Counted from the first letter of the stretch, positions 35,391 to 48,400 are shown. The stretch is DNA of 64,000 nucleotides from Cryptomeria japonica (GCF_030272615.1 NC_081414.1:821497896-821561895); one strand, 5' to 3'. Notes: generated from the letters alone by a model not told the origin. Numbers and translations: made by a program.

Positions 35391-36796
35391 TAAATGATCA
35401 TCACAAGGGGCACACACCCAATGAAATTTTGAAAGACACATATAGCGACCAGGACTGAAACATATGCACAAGGACTGGAAACTTGAGTATGCAAGACAAT
35501 GATGTTGACCAATCACAGGCCTGGAACAGAACATTGGGTCAGAGCAAACATGATAAACCTGCGAGGAAAAGTATAGCTAGGGATCCTGATAGATGACAGA
35601 GCAATAATCTTTTACACATGGCGCCTGTTTGCCAGGTTTTCACCATGGTACTTGCCTAAAGCGCCTGTTTGCTAGGTTTTCACTAGAGGGCGAATCATTT
35701 TTCTTTACTTTTTGTTCGTTTTCTTTTTTTCTTTTTACTTTTTTTTGTATTTTTTGAGATTTTTTATTTTTTTGTATTTTTTCAGGATATTTTTCAATTT
35801 TTATGATTATTTCAGGACATTTTTCAATTTTTATGATTTTGCCCCCAGTGTCTAGCAAGGCAAGGAATATGATAGGTGAATAAACAGGCTTTCTGAAATG
35901 TTGGTGGATAGAGGGAAGACAAAGGCCTTTTATCATGGAGACAATACAGATGCAATTTTCAAGGGCTATTGTGTGCTGGGACAAGAGACTTGATATGACA
36001 ATGTAAAGTAGTGACATGGCATGAGGGACATGTCAAGAGGTTTTTGAATCCATGTTTAAATTTTGTGTCCTTATGTCAGATCAAGATCAAGGGACAGAAA
36101 GAGTGTATGGATAGTGATAAGATATGGATAGGATAAGAAAGACCAAGAATGGATAAGGGACATGGACTGAAGGTCGGGATAGGCTAAGGGATAGTGGCAG
36201 AAAGTTGCAATAAGCTAGGGAATATGGATGAAAGGTTATAATAAGAAAATGGATAAAGACCAAAAGCTATGATGGACTAAAAGCTGCAAACAAGATGCAT
36301 GATGCTCATGAAGATCCTCAGCCTTGTCAAGATCAAAGGTGGAAAGGGAAAATGGTCATGAGGGACAATAGGATATGAAGGGTAATGACAGGGGTTCGAT
36401 AGGATAATGGAAGAATGAAGGACAAAAGGATGTGATAGGATAAAACCTACCCCCAAGTATGGTATGCAAGAAGTTCATAGATTACGCATGACGCCTGTTT
36501 GCCAGGTTTTCATCATGGTACCTGCCCAAGGCGCCTATTCGCCAGGTTTTCACCAGTGGACGAATTTTTTTTGCTTTACTTTTTTTCTTGTCTTTTTTTT
36601 TCACTTTTTTTTTTATATTTTGACTTTTTCAATAGAAGATGGACACATGATAGGGGATGGAAGAAGGACTCAAGCATCGTTTTTTTTTTTTTTTGGATAG
36701 TAGCTTTGAAAAAAATGGACCATGACCTTTAAAAGTATGCTCAAAGACGTTGGTAGGATGAGGACATGGAAAATAAGATGAAACTGAGGCGAGGAT
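35391..36796. repeat. Non-coding region with paired GCGCCTGTTTGCCAGG repeats
   Basis: The motif GCGCCTGTTTGCCAGG followed by TTTTCACC occurs as a close pair at about 35,622-35,690 and again (with small changes) at about 36,490-36,560. Each pair is followed by a long T-rich tract. The reverse complement of this cassette occurs in element H at 63,860-63,940, so it belongs to the family. No gene is supported here; Lys/Phe-rich frames over the T tracts are artefacts of composition. Confidence 0.75.
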
Positions 36797-39598
36797 TTAT
36801 GTAAAGGATTGGATCAAAGGGAGCGAAGGATGGAAAATATGCATTGGATAATGGATAGGGTATTGGAAGAATTGGGCTTCAGTGGATGGAAATGAAGGCA
36901 AGATTGACATTGGCACACACCTTGACGGGTGGTGGACTGATGGAGGAAAGATGTGCTTTGGATATGGAGATTTTGATGAAGAAATAGCTAGGGATTTGCA
37001 GACATAAGGACCCAAAATGGAAGAAGGAGGTGATGGAGGAACAAATTTGAGAGGTTTGGATGGAGGAATAGCAATTTTGGATGCCAAGTTGGATTTTTCC
37101 TTTTGTGCTTCAAGAAGATGCTTAGGGATCCACATGGTTTTTGATTTTTCATGCTTTTGTGGTTCCTTGTAGTGCATTGCTTGCACAAGGGATTTAGGAA
37201 CCCATATATATTTTGACTATGCTTTATTTTGCTCAGTGGGCCTTTGTGGCCTTTTGGATATTTCTTTTTCTTTATAGATCATATTGTTCTTTGTTTTGAC
37301 ATGTTGATTAGATTGGACATGTTGATCCTTGAATACATGTGGATTGCTAGACTAATGACTTTTATACTTGGCATCCAAATTGCTTGGAGGAGGAAAGGAA
37401 TGCATGGATGGATATGAATGAAATAGAGTTATTTTGGATTGATGAAATTTACTCAAGGATGTGTGCCTTTGCTGACCTTGCATAGAGGACGAAGGGATAT
37501 AAGGACCTAAGATGGATGGAAAGTATGATGGGGAAGGTGTATGTTTTGATTTTGATGGAGGGACACCAATGTCTTGAGAGTGAGTTGTGTAGAGATGACC
37601 CTTAAGATATTCTTGCTTATGGAGATCTACTCCTTTGCCTTTATGAATATCTTGACTTGTAGGATACTCTTTTCTTTGGGAAGAAGACTCGAGTCCATTA
37701 TGAGGTGGATATGATATGAGGGAAATAATGAGATCTTGAAGTGGATAAGATTGGACCAAAGTGGAAGAACCCATTATGCATGTCGAGGGTTCATAAACAT
37801 CTTGCACTGACACATTAGAATCATGAGGGGGACTAGGATTGTGTAGTGGACATGGTTCAATGATAGGCTCTTCAAGAGATGGAATGGGAGAAATAATGGG
37901 ATCATCAAAAGAAATGATATCTTGGAGTGTATATGGAGTATTAAGACATGGAGATGGAGGAACAAGTGGATCTTGTGGAGGATTTAAAGGAATAATTTGA
38001 TCTTGACAATGAGGAAGATCATTTGAATCCTCTTTAAAGGTGCTTTTCTCTTGACTTTCAATGGGATCATCGGAAAGGATGGAAGGAATATCTTGATCTT
38101 TCTTAGGAAGTGGAATGTCAATGGGATTTGAAAGGACATTTTTTTCATGAAATGGAAGGGGATCGTTTGGGATTGGATGGACTGGGATATCTTGATCTTG
38201 CTCAGGGAATGGAGTGTCAATAGGACTTTGGATAGGATGGACAAGAATAGGGGAATCATCATGAGTTTCTGGGAAGATGAGATCCTTGTCAACAATTGGA
38301 TGGGATGATAAGGTTTCAGGATCTTGATCTTGATCTTTTTTAAGACACGTTTCTTCATGCTCTAAATTATCCTCTTGACATGGGGTTGGACTTTGGATAT
38401 GCATGGGGGATTCTGGCAAGGGATTAATGCTTTGGCATGAAGGAAATGCACTTTGAACATTTGTGATGGATTCTGGCAAGGAATCAATGCTTGAACATGA
38501 GGAAGAGGGACTTCGAATGGGGTCCTCTAAAACAGGTAATGGAAATAAAGTGCAAGGTGGCATTGGGTCTTGTATTTCTGAAACATGACAAGGATGTGCA
38601 TCATGAATTGGATTATCTTGGCAATCAATTATGTATAGCTCTTGGATAATTTCATCCTTGGGTGTATTGTTTGATGAGGACAATATGGAAGGTTCTTGTG
38701 AAATTTCTAAAGGTGTAGGGATAGATGCCACTGGAGAGTCCATTTGCTTGTGGGGGGATGAGGCATTGCTAGACATAAGTGTATTATCTTGATCTTCCTC
38801 AAAGAACTCACTTGGTAGGTTCCTTAAGAACCTTGCAATAAAGCCACCTTTCTTTCTAGGTTTTGACATAGTTGTATTTGTATTTTGAACTTGTTTTTGG
38901 TTTGATGTCATGTTTTGATATTGGACTTGGTTCAATTGTTCTGACATATTTGAAACTTGGGTTGGTGTGTGTTGCAACCTTTGTTTTTGAATGTTTGGTG
39001 GTGGTTGTTGACATTGATATGTTGATTGAACTTGTTGATATTCCACCATTGATTGAACTATTTGTGGACATTGTATAGTTGGTTGGACATATTGTTGAAA
39101 TTGAACCATTGGTTGTGTTGGTTGTATAAGTTGGACCATTGGTTGTGTCTGTTGGAAATGTTGAACAATTGGTTGTGATGGTTGAAAATCTGATTGATAG
39201 TAAACACCTTCTTGTTCTTGTTGTGAAGGCACATAATGTTGTTGTCTCTTTTCTTGAAATTGTTTCATCATCTCTATTTGTGAGAGGAGAGCTGGTATGT
39301 CTGATCGTTCAATAAGAGATCTTACATCAATTGGCTCAATCTTTGGATTTCGACCTGGAAACTTTTTAAACATTTTGGACATTTGTGATCTATTCTTCTC
39401 AATGTTTTTCACTTTTTGTTCCAAAATCTCCTTTTCTTGAGCTAGTTTCTCCTCTAGTTTTTGTATTTGGAGACTTGTTTCATCATAAAAAGTTTGATCC
39501 AAGTTCTGAGACATGTAGAGATTGGATTGACATGATTGATTTCTCAATTGTGATGACATGGCTTCGTAAGAAGGTTGAGACCTCATTTCAACAAACAT
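36797..39598 (-). pseudogene. Element G sense ORF: low-complexity Pro/Ser/Gln-rich protein
   Basis: The frame from MFVEMRSQPSYEAM runs open for about 750 codons to a stop near 37,352. It then continues in the same frame through a stop region to LPLIQSFT at 36,797. Residues 30-90 are Glu/Lys/Gln-rich and probably coiled coil (KLEEKLAQEKEILEQKV). A block of QPTQPMVQ-type repeats follows, then RKKGGFIARFLRNLPSEFFEE, then a long Pro/Ser/Asp-rich disordered part. No zinc knuckle, protease or pol motif is present. Its position after the leader suggests a Gag-like or accessory role, which is inference. The first in-frame ATG was chosen. Element H has a diverged copy at 60,838-63,585. Confidence 0.6.
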
Positions 39599-41895
39599 GT
39601 CACTATGCAATGCAACTAATGGGATTGACAAATGCAACCTAAAAGGATGACAATGCAACTAAATGTTTTTGGACTTTTTTCAAGATTTTGACAAACTCAT
39701 GAATGCAATTCTAAAAATGAAACCCTTAGGAAATTGAAATGATGTCTACACCTCAAAGGACAAAAGGTCCAAGTTGCAAAAGGACAAAATGACAATGTCT
39801 CCCCTATATGCTTGGATACTAAGCTAGGTTTGACCAAATGACATTGATGACAAAAAGACAAAAGTTTGATAAGGTCAAGACTTCCTAACAATAACTTAGG
39901 GTTTATCAAAGATTTGCATTACTCAAGTATGACAAAACCTAGTTTTGACACTACATGCAAAGGGACAATTACTATGCAAATGACCCTAATATGATATGAT
40001 AATGACCTAAGCTTAATGAAGAGACCTAGGGTATGCAAATGTGACCTAATGTTATGAGGACAAGGATGCAAATGCAAATGTATGACAATGTCAACCTAAG
40101 GCAAAACCTAAGCTTGAATTATGAAATGGTATTACTCTAATGCAAGAGGACACATGCAAATAGATGACCCTTATTGATATGCATAGGAGTATGACCTAGG
40201 TGAAACCTAACCTTGGTAGTTGACAGTGAATTTGCAAAATGCAAACCTAGGATGAACCTAATGTTGGACATGCAATATGACACCTAAGTGAGGACCTAAT
40301 AATGACATGCAAGGGGACACCTAAATGAGAACCTAATAAGGACATGTAAATGGACACCTAAATGAAATGGACCAAGTGGAATGCAAGAATGATGCTCTAA
40401 GCACTAAGTATCGACAATGGAGGACCTAAATCTAAGTGACATGAATGTTGAGACAAGATTTTGAAAAGTGTTTGACAACCATGTTTGAAGGTGTTTTGAA
40501 CTTTGTTGAATGAAATACTCTTGTGTTTAACCTTGTTTTGGATCAATTTGTCTTGTTTTTGAAATGAGACACAACTCAACTTTTGACTAGCAAAGAAGAC
40601 AAGATATTTTAACTTAGACTCAAGACAATCATGCTCATTCACACATTTCTTATGGTAGGCAAGGACAATAGGTACTTGAGAGGTAGACTCGTTATGAGAT
40701 TCAAGGAGAATACATAGATGCTTGACCCCACGGGCTCCCCTCCATGGCACTCACTTCTCAGGGCAGCCAAGTATCAGTCCCCATGGAAATCTCCCCATGG
40801 TGAACTTAGTATCTCTTCCAAGTATCTGAACTCCTCCTTCTCAAGCAACTAGAAGGATTTTGGCCTCTAAATATAAGGTGTTTAATAAGGATTTCTGTTA
40901 AGCGCTACTCCTTGGTGTCACGCAAGCGTGATTGAGACACAGACCCACCAAGATACCAAATAAATTTAGTCGCGCAAGCACGATTTAGACCATGAGGCCC
41001 TACTTAGATGCTGATATGAGAAAGAGTCCAAGGGTCATCACTTCCCAAGTAACTACAATTCCCACGTAACCCTTCCTTCAAAGCTTTCGCCCATCAGGTA
41101 TTTATTTATAGTGAGTTAGAATGCCAAGGTACTTTAGCTATGCTCACTTTGGGTCGTTCCCTTCTCACGATTGTCACTTGCTTGCAAAAGAAAGAAAATG
41201 GTCGGGAAGGCAGGCCCTCTACAGGTAACAAACAATCCAAAACATGAGAATGATATCGAAGGTCTGGATTTCTGATCACCCTAAGAAGGATGAGAGCATA
41301 CTCTCCTACTCCAATGTCAAACTCGACAAACAAAGTGAAGACATGTTCATTCAATCCTACTTAGCAAACATACTAGGTGCCTAATTAAAAATTGCAAACA
41401 CAAAGTTTGGTTGGAATATAAGGCAACTTGCAAAATCACTAAGTTAGGAGTTTGGTTTGCTTGGTCTTTGACTAGCAAACCTGCATAAGATTTGTTAGTA
41501 GTTTCATTCTTAGTCTTCATCACATGTAATGTCAAGGTGCTGCACAGAGAATCAGTACCAAAGAAAACTAGAATACAAGAACAGAATGCAAAGCAAAGTA
41601 ATTTGCAAGTAAAAACATTGATTTTCACCTTTGTTTCTGTCCTTACACAGGCATAGAATGTCTTGACACAGGTGCATAATTCCTTGACACAGGCACAGAA
41701 TGCATTGACACAAGCGCAAAATGCCTTGACACAGGTGCAGATCCATTGACACAGGCGTAGATCCCTTTGACACAGGCACAGAAGTTCCCAGAAAGCCCTG
41801 AGTTGCCCTGTTTCTTGGGTTTTTACCTGCAAATCAGCTCAAAAGGCACTCAAAACATGGTTAGATGGTTAGTTCATGTTGAGTTCACCAAGAAA
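39599..41895 (-). other. Leader of element G (5' untranslated region)
   Basis: About 2.3 kb without a supported ORF lie between the 5' LTR and the sense ORF. At about 41,640-41,790 there is a tandem array of roughly 21-bp units (plus strand TTGACACAGGCGCAGAATGC, about seven). The part at 40,400-41,350 matches the element H leader at about 59,400-60,150 in reverse orientation. No canonical initiator-Met primer site is seen beside the LTR. Confidence 0.7.
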
Positions 41896-43317
41896 TGTAG
41901 ATAAGAATTTGGAAATCATCAAAGCAAATCGTAATTAAACTAGCTCAATCACAAAACCAGATTGCAATGATAACAATCCTAAAAACATTCAATAGAAAAC
42001 ATGAAGACAAGATATTCAAAACAAAATTAAAGCAAACCAAATGCAGATATCTCCTTCATAATTCTCCATTGTCCTTCTTTCTCCTCCAAATTGCTTTGTT
42101 TGTGGATCTCACCTACAAGTGCATAAGCATAACATGAAAGCAAGATTAACAAGACAACATAAAGATACTAGAAGCATGATTGATTGATCGATCAGGGGCC
42201 ATGATTGAAGAAATTCATCCAATTTATAGATAAATTGGAGAAAAGACAAGATTAGCATGAAATTGATTCAAATGGAAATTCAAATCAAGAATAGCAAAAT
42301 TATGACAAGCGTATGACAAATTGCTATGCAAGGATTATGACAATTTATGACAATTTATGACAAATTGCTATGCAAGAAGTTATGACAAGAATTTGAAATA
42401 GAAATAGACATTTAGGAATTTAGGAGAAATTAGAAAATTAGGTTAGAAATGATGACTTGGAAATTAGGAAATTGATGAAAATTAGGTAAATTAATTAATA
42501 ATTTTTCATTCATTAATTAATTTACAAAAATAGGAGGAATTAATTAGCCAATTAAATAAACATTTAATTGTGACAAGAGGACTTAGGATAAATAAATAAA
42601 TAATTTAACCTAGAGAGAAAATGGAGAGAAAATGACAATCAAGATTAAATGAATAAATCATAAAATCCTTGAAGATGAATTAGAAATGCAAGGATGACAA
42701 TTAGGTCTCAACAAAAGATAATTGATATCGATTTGATTTGATCATGATTCTGACTGACAAAGGACCAATGTTGATAAATGATTTGATTGATAAATGCACC
42801 AATTGACGAGGAACAATAACTAATTAATCCAAATTGACATGATTGAGAAGGACGACGATCGATGACACATCGATCGCAAAAAGACCTGATTGAAAATGAT
42901 AACAATCGATGACAAATCGATCACAAAATTGACGAGATTGACAAGGATCGATGGCGAATCGATCGCAAGATGACAAGATTGACAAGAGGACAAAACCCTA
43001 ATTCTATCATCAATTAAGAATGATGATGTCCAAAATGAAATCGAATTGATGATGTCAAAATATTCCAAATGAGCACGCACATTGATGCGATAGGATAAGA
43101 TCGACCAAAATCATGACTGAAGATTATTATCGACAAGACCAAATTCAAAAGTGAGACAAATGAAGAATGTAGAAGAAGGACTCGATGCTCGCAAATGATA
43201 AAGACCAAGTGCGCAACATAGAAGAAATGTTAATGCGACGCAAAAACCCTAAAATAAGGCAATGCGCAAATGTTAAATTATGACTCCGCGAGCATTGACC
43301 ATTTTTAGACGTCTATA
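41896..43317 (-). repeat. 5' LTR of element G
   Basis: 1,422 bp, starting TGTAGATAAG and ending TCTATA, where the partner LTR ends TCTACA. It is nearly identical to 29,821-31,238, including the three-unit 47-bp minisatellite (about 42,850-42,990). Confidence 0.92.
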
Positions 43318-43322
43318 GTTAC
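43318..43322 (+). other. Target site duplication of element G, right copy
   Basis: GTTAC, identical to 29,816-29,820. Counting the 13,497-base element plus one GTTAC leaves the Copia-4 RT in the same frame on both sides. Confidence 0.95.
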
Positions 43323-44034
43323 AAGTGAGAAATTGACAAGAACGGATGTTTCTGCACCGGTAAATCCTACAAGATACAAATCTATGATTGGTGGTCTACT
43401 TTATTTGATTCAGACTAGGCTTGACATAATGAATGTTATTTGTACTCTTTCAAGATTTCAAAGTGATCCTAGATAGAATCATGAGAGTGTGGTGAAAAGG
43501 ATTTTTAGATACTTGCAAGGTACATCAAAATATGGTTTGTGGTCCCCTAAGGATGATAACTTTACTTTATGTGTATATATAGATGTTAATTGGGCTAGAG
43601 ATGTTGATGACTGGAAAAGTACTTCCGGTGGAGCTTTCTTTCTTGGAAAGAAGTTGGTTTCATGGATCAACAAGAAATAGTCCTGTACTTCTTTATCTAC
43701 TACTGAAGCTAAGTATGTTGTTGCTGCTACTAACTATACACAAGTTTTATGGATGAAGCAAATGTTGAAGGATTGTGATGCACTGATAGTTATTCACTGT
43801 GATAATTCTACTACTATTGATATATCAAAGAATCCATTATTTCATTCTAAGACAAAGCATATATCTATCAAGTACAATTTTTTTAAGGAAAAGGTGGAAA
43901 CAAATGAAGTTAGATTGGTTTCTATAAACAATAAAGAGTAGATTGTAGATATTTTCACTAAACCTTTGCCTAAGGAATCATTTGAGTATCTGAGAGATAG
44001 ATTAGGGGTCTCTGCCCTTTTGGTAGAGACTTGA
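43323..44034 (+). pseudogene. Copia-4 reverse transcriptase C-terminus and RNase H
   Basis: This continues the frame left at 29,820, through PTRYKSMIGGLLYLIQ, KRIFRYLQGTSKYGLW and RNase H. YTDANW appears as YIDVNW, followed by STSGGAFFLGKKLVSW, LSTTEAKYVVAAT and HCDN. It ends near IFTKPLPKESFEYL with TGA at 44,032. Stops at about 43,474, 43,678 and 43,939 are all TAG; the one at 43,678 replaces a Gln that Copia-2 retains. Confidence 0.9.
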
Positions 44035-44409
44035 TTGATATGGTTTTGCATCGGTCTGGTATGCATTATCAGAGGTACTATTCATTCTGGTACTAATGGG
44101 GATGCTACTACTCAGGGGGAGTATTCAGTTTTGTGATTCAGTAGTTTATGTTTTTTCTTTGATATTTTTGTCAGATTTCTGGCATTGACATAAAAGGAGG
44201 AGAGATATTGATGTGAAAAAGGGGAAATGTAAAAGGGAAAGATTCAGAGCTTTACAAAGATATTATTCACAGGGGGAGTTTGGTCTTTATTTCAAAGCTA
44301 TATGTGGGAGATGTTGGCTGCCTTCTATTGGGGGAGACTTGTTTGGCATTTCTTGGTGCTTAGATGTTTTTTCACATCTAGTGTTGCCATCAATGCCAAA
44401 GGGGGAGAT
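44035..44409 (+). other. Copia-4 3' untranslated region and polypurine tract
   Basis: The tract AAAGGGGGAGAT at 44,398-44,409 borders the 3' LTR. Three more GGGGGAG runs occur upstream (about 44,113, 44,273, 44,331). No gene is supported. Confidence 0.8.
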
Positions 44410-44588
44410 TGTTGGCCATTTGGTGGAATTGATTATGTGTTGCATTGATGTCAACACTAGCTATTTGGATGCTTTATCGGTACCTTTTTGGTCGTGGTAG
44501 GTTGAGTGGTTTCTGGTTGATTTGAATCTGACATGATCCGGTAGGCTTCGGTATAGTTTGGTGATGGAATTGGCTTAACCATGATACC
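44410..44588 (+). repeat. 3' LTR of Copia-4, first segment
   Basis: Begins TGTTGGCCATTTGGTGG and matches the start of the 5' LTR at 25,102. It is interrupted after CATGATACC by element F and resumes at 49,610. Confidence 0.9.
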
Positions 44589-45495
44589 TGTTGAACAATA
44601 TATTTGAACTTAAAAATCTTCCCAAAGGCGTGAAAGCTAAAAGATCATCAGCCAAAAATATCATGTCGAGCATCTCAAAACGAGTTTCACCGAAAGAATA
44701 GTTTCATCAAAATAAAACATAAAGTGTAAAACACTAAGTTAAGGTGACTTTGGCAAAATATCTCTTTGGGTAAATAAAAGAAACCACTCATCGATATTCC
44801 AGTTTCATCAAAAAGCGAAAGGCCAACAAAAGGTGAAGTCGAGGAAATAAAATTGCCGAGGAAACTCAAAAAACATTCATCGAAAAACAAATCTTATCGA
44901 TAACAATATGTCGATAAAAACAAAGGGATTTCATTGATAAAAGAAGGACATCGAAGAAAAAAGGATTTCGGAGGGCTCGTGTGAACTTTCACCGAAGTAT
45001 AAAACTCATCGAAATATGATTTCGATGAGACTCACGAATAACTCATCGAAAAAGATTTCATCGAGGAGAGGATGATTTCGAGGAGACTAGAAGATGGTTT
45101 TTCGACAAGGGCCATTCATCGATGAGGTGATATCGAGGAAAATGAACTTTTGATGAAAGATTAAAGCATTCAAACGAAGAGAAGGGTTTCATCGAAAACT
45201 TGGTTCACAATCATTTCAGCTGAACAGTACTTCCCACGAAGGAATTAAAAGCTCAAGTTGAGGATGTCACATCTACAATTAAGTTTAAACATTTGAGTAG
45301 CCATTGTAAACATAGAGACATTAACTATTGTACAAGTTGCCCACACAATTACAGCTGAATTGATCGAATTTTCATAAGAACCAGATTGTTGCCAAAAGAC
45401 ATAAAGTTACAAGGAGCTAGCTGAGATTCGTAAACACAGTTAGAAGAGCTTGACAATTCTCCAAGTAAGTGTGATATCTCACATTGATTGAAATT
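44589..45495. repeat. Element F leader with scattered CATCGA/TCGA motifs
   Basis: Between about 44,640 and 45,200 the motifs TCATCGA, TTTCATCGA, TCGAGGA and TCACCGAA recur more than twenty times at irregular spacing. No ORF is supported. The array ends about 300 bases before the ORF start. Confidence 0.75.
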
Positions 45496-48400
45496 ATGGA
45501 ACCCTCTTCTTCTTCTAAAAAGAGTAGGAAAGGAAAGGAATTGAACCCTGAAGAGAAACCCAAACGATAGAAAAAGGAGGGTAGAACTTTAGCTCAAGAT
45601 CTGCTAGACCAGTGCCCGACATCCAGTGTGAGGTCCAAAAAAATCAAAAAGGAAGAGGAAGGGTTGGAAGATAGATTTGAACATCTAGGAGACATATGGA
45701 CTGAAATCAGAGGACATGAGTTGTTCTTATTTGGTTACAAGAGAAGGGATGCTCTTGAGCCCATGAGTAGCCTGTGGAAGAAAAATTTAGGGAAATTGGT
45801 AGTTCCGAATGTATTTGTGGATGTCGAATTAATGAAAGCCCTAGTAGATTGTTATGATCCAAAAACCAAAACCATATGTGACTACCGAGGGAATCCTATG
45901 GTGGTAATTAACAAACAGACCATTGATATGGTGTTTGATCTAGACTGGGATGTAGAAGAGAAAATTGACATACAAAAATTGTCGCAAGAGTTCTTCAATT
46001 TAGAGGACATCTATAGGACATGGAGACTACCCATTCACTGGCCAAAAGTGGGAAAGTCCTTAGTTCCTTTCAGTAAAGATGACAAGGTTCCTTTTGATGT
46101 CAACCAATTCCATCCATATTTCAAGTATACATACTATGCTGCAGCCCAAGTATTAGGCTTAGAGGCTCATCCTCTCATGGATATTGGGGTTATGGTTCTA
46201 TGTGCTGATCTACAATCAAAAGACCCTAGGCCGTTTGACTATGCCACTTATGTTGCAGAAGCCCTAAATCATGGGTTGGAAAAGTTAAAAGGAGACCTTG
46301 TAAATGTTCATTTCTCATTGTATTCCTTATTAATGCACATTATTCTTTATTGCGGACAAGAATTCAATTTCTGGTCAGACGATTTTAGCATCAGAGCTTA
46401 TGATAAAAATGGTTTGAAGAAACCAGTCCAGTTGTGGGTTTCTGCATGGGATCAAAGATTTATAAACAACCAATATTGGCACTTTGAGGAATATTTTGTA
46501 AAACCACTTAGTGCAGCCTTCGGACAACATAGAAATTATACTTTGTCTCCTGAAATCAAAAGATTCCTCAGGCCAAAAGACTTCTCTCCAGAGTCTCAGA
46601 TTGATCACAACTGGGGTGACTGATATTGCCACCTTAATCATATAGAAATCCGGGTATTCGGGTATGAAGGAAAGCCATACATGCTTCCAATTACAGTGCC
46701 AAACAAGGTGGCTAGTCTAGAGATTGTAAGACAACTGTCTACTGTTAGTGCCAAACATCTCACAGATTTTGGTAAACGATCTATTGTGCCAGGGTTACTG
46801 GTGTTTTTTGATTTCATTGTTAAAAGTTCTAAAAGTTATCACTTACTTCAAAATAAGTTAGATTATTATGGCATGACTCTGGGTGATCCTAGAGAGAACT
46901 TTGATCCTGAGGGATATATAAGAGCTGCAAGGGCATCATAGAAACTAAAAGCTGGAATACATGTGGCTCAAATGCCAGACGATTTAATTAGGAACCTTGA
47001 AAGGGAAGAGGCCAAGGTTTTGAGAGAAAGATGCGAGATGACTTGGGAAGCTTTCAAGTGGAAAAGAGCAAGGGGGATGGTGGATGGAGACCTACTTGGA
47101 AACCTCCAAGATCCTTTGGAGATAGCCAAAAAACTACTTCAGCATGAGGTAGAGATTATGCATAGAGTATCCCCACAGTTCCTCCATTTTGTCAACACTG
47201 GAAAAGATAGTAAGCCATTGGCTCACATGTCACCAAAATCAACTGCTAGTAGCATCCCTGCTGACTCCCCTAGAGAAGATTATCCCCCTGGTTTTGAAGC
47301 AGAGGTAGATGTGGAAACTGGTGAATTCAATATCAGGGATATAGTTGATATAAGGATGACAGAACATGAAGACTTTGTTGCGGATGACGGATTCGCTTCC
47401 TCAGGAGAATTCCTTTCATTCTTATACTAGTACAAGGGGGCTCATGTGAGAAAATGTATGGCTGGGAGATCAAAAGAAGAACAGATGAGAAGGCTACAAG
47501 ATGAGATAGATGCTCTCATGAAAGATATGACCCCTAAGAAGGGGAGGAAAATATTAAAGGAGGTTGGTGTTATCATCTTTTCAGGTTGGGATATAAATTC
47601 AGCACTTCTGTTTGATGGATTCTTGAAGAAGCAAGATCTAAATCAACATGTATTGCCTCAAGAGATAGATAAATTGTTCATAGGCTCAGGATATGATCCT
47701 GACCAAAAAGATCTCCTACAATGGGCACTGTATCCGAGAGGAAAAAGACCAATTATTGTGGATATTGAAGAAACCTTTGGACACCTTATGGTCCATCACA
47801 TAGGAAAGACTGACCCTAGGGTCACTGCAAGATTAAACTTGGATGTAGCCAAACTAAATTTGGATCAGACAGAGTTTTTGGTCAGGGAAAGCATTACCTA
47901 TAAGGGTTTATATGAAAGAGCTAAAGAGGAGAATCAGAGGCTACAAGCAAGGATATTGTAGCTTGAGACAGGAACTCCTTTAAGTGAATATGTTGCATAT
48001 CCCATAGGAAAAAGCTTGGATGATGTCTCTGATGTTCTGTATTGGAAATATCAAGCAGAAAAGGCTACCAAACAGGTGAGTAATATTCAACAAAAGATGG
48101 ATAAATTGGTTAATGATATCATTGAACATAGGTTCAACACCATGCTCATGCATGTTGAACATTATTGGAGGGTGTACACTGGAACCATAAAGGCATTAAG
48201 AGAGCATGAAAGGTTAAAAGCACGATTGCATGAAGTGATAAGCAATGTTGATGTGATGACGCTAGAGGAGAAAACAGAAGGGACTTTGTATATGGAGAAT
48301 CATGTTAAATACGAAGATGTGCTAAAAAGAGATCTTAAAGAATTTGATGATGGGAACCCTATTGGAATGCCCTCGATTTATAAAGAGGGAGAATTAATAT

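Larger units (their letters stand above)
29821..43317 (-). mobile_element. Element G: 13.5-kb non-autonomous LTR retrotransposon
   Basis: Both ends are exact: TGTAGATAGG at the left, TCTATA (from TCTACA) at the right, with GTTAC duplications outside. Two LTRs of about 1.42 kb lie in direct orientation. A purine tract (minus strand CAAAGAGGGGCAAAA) sits next to the left LTR, so the sense strand is minus and the right LTR is the 5' LTR. Inside, in sense order, are a 2.3-kb leader, a low-complexity ORF, a repeat-rich region and an antisense PMD gene. No RT, integrase or protease was found, so mobility would need enzymes from another element. Neither LTR flank shows a canonical initiator-Met primer site. 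Element H is its relative. Confidence 0.9.

Noticed and set aside
37352-39658. Start of the G sense ORF at 39,658
   Set aside because: The first codon there is TTG. The first ATG in frame (MFVE) is at 39,598 and is shared with element H, so that start was used.
41347-41832. A cysteine-rich repeat protein (CACVKAF-like repeats)
   Set aside because: The repeats are a translation of the CACAGGCGC minisatellite in the leader of element G and are not kept as an ORF in element H.
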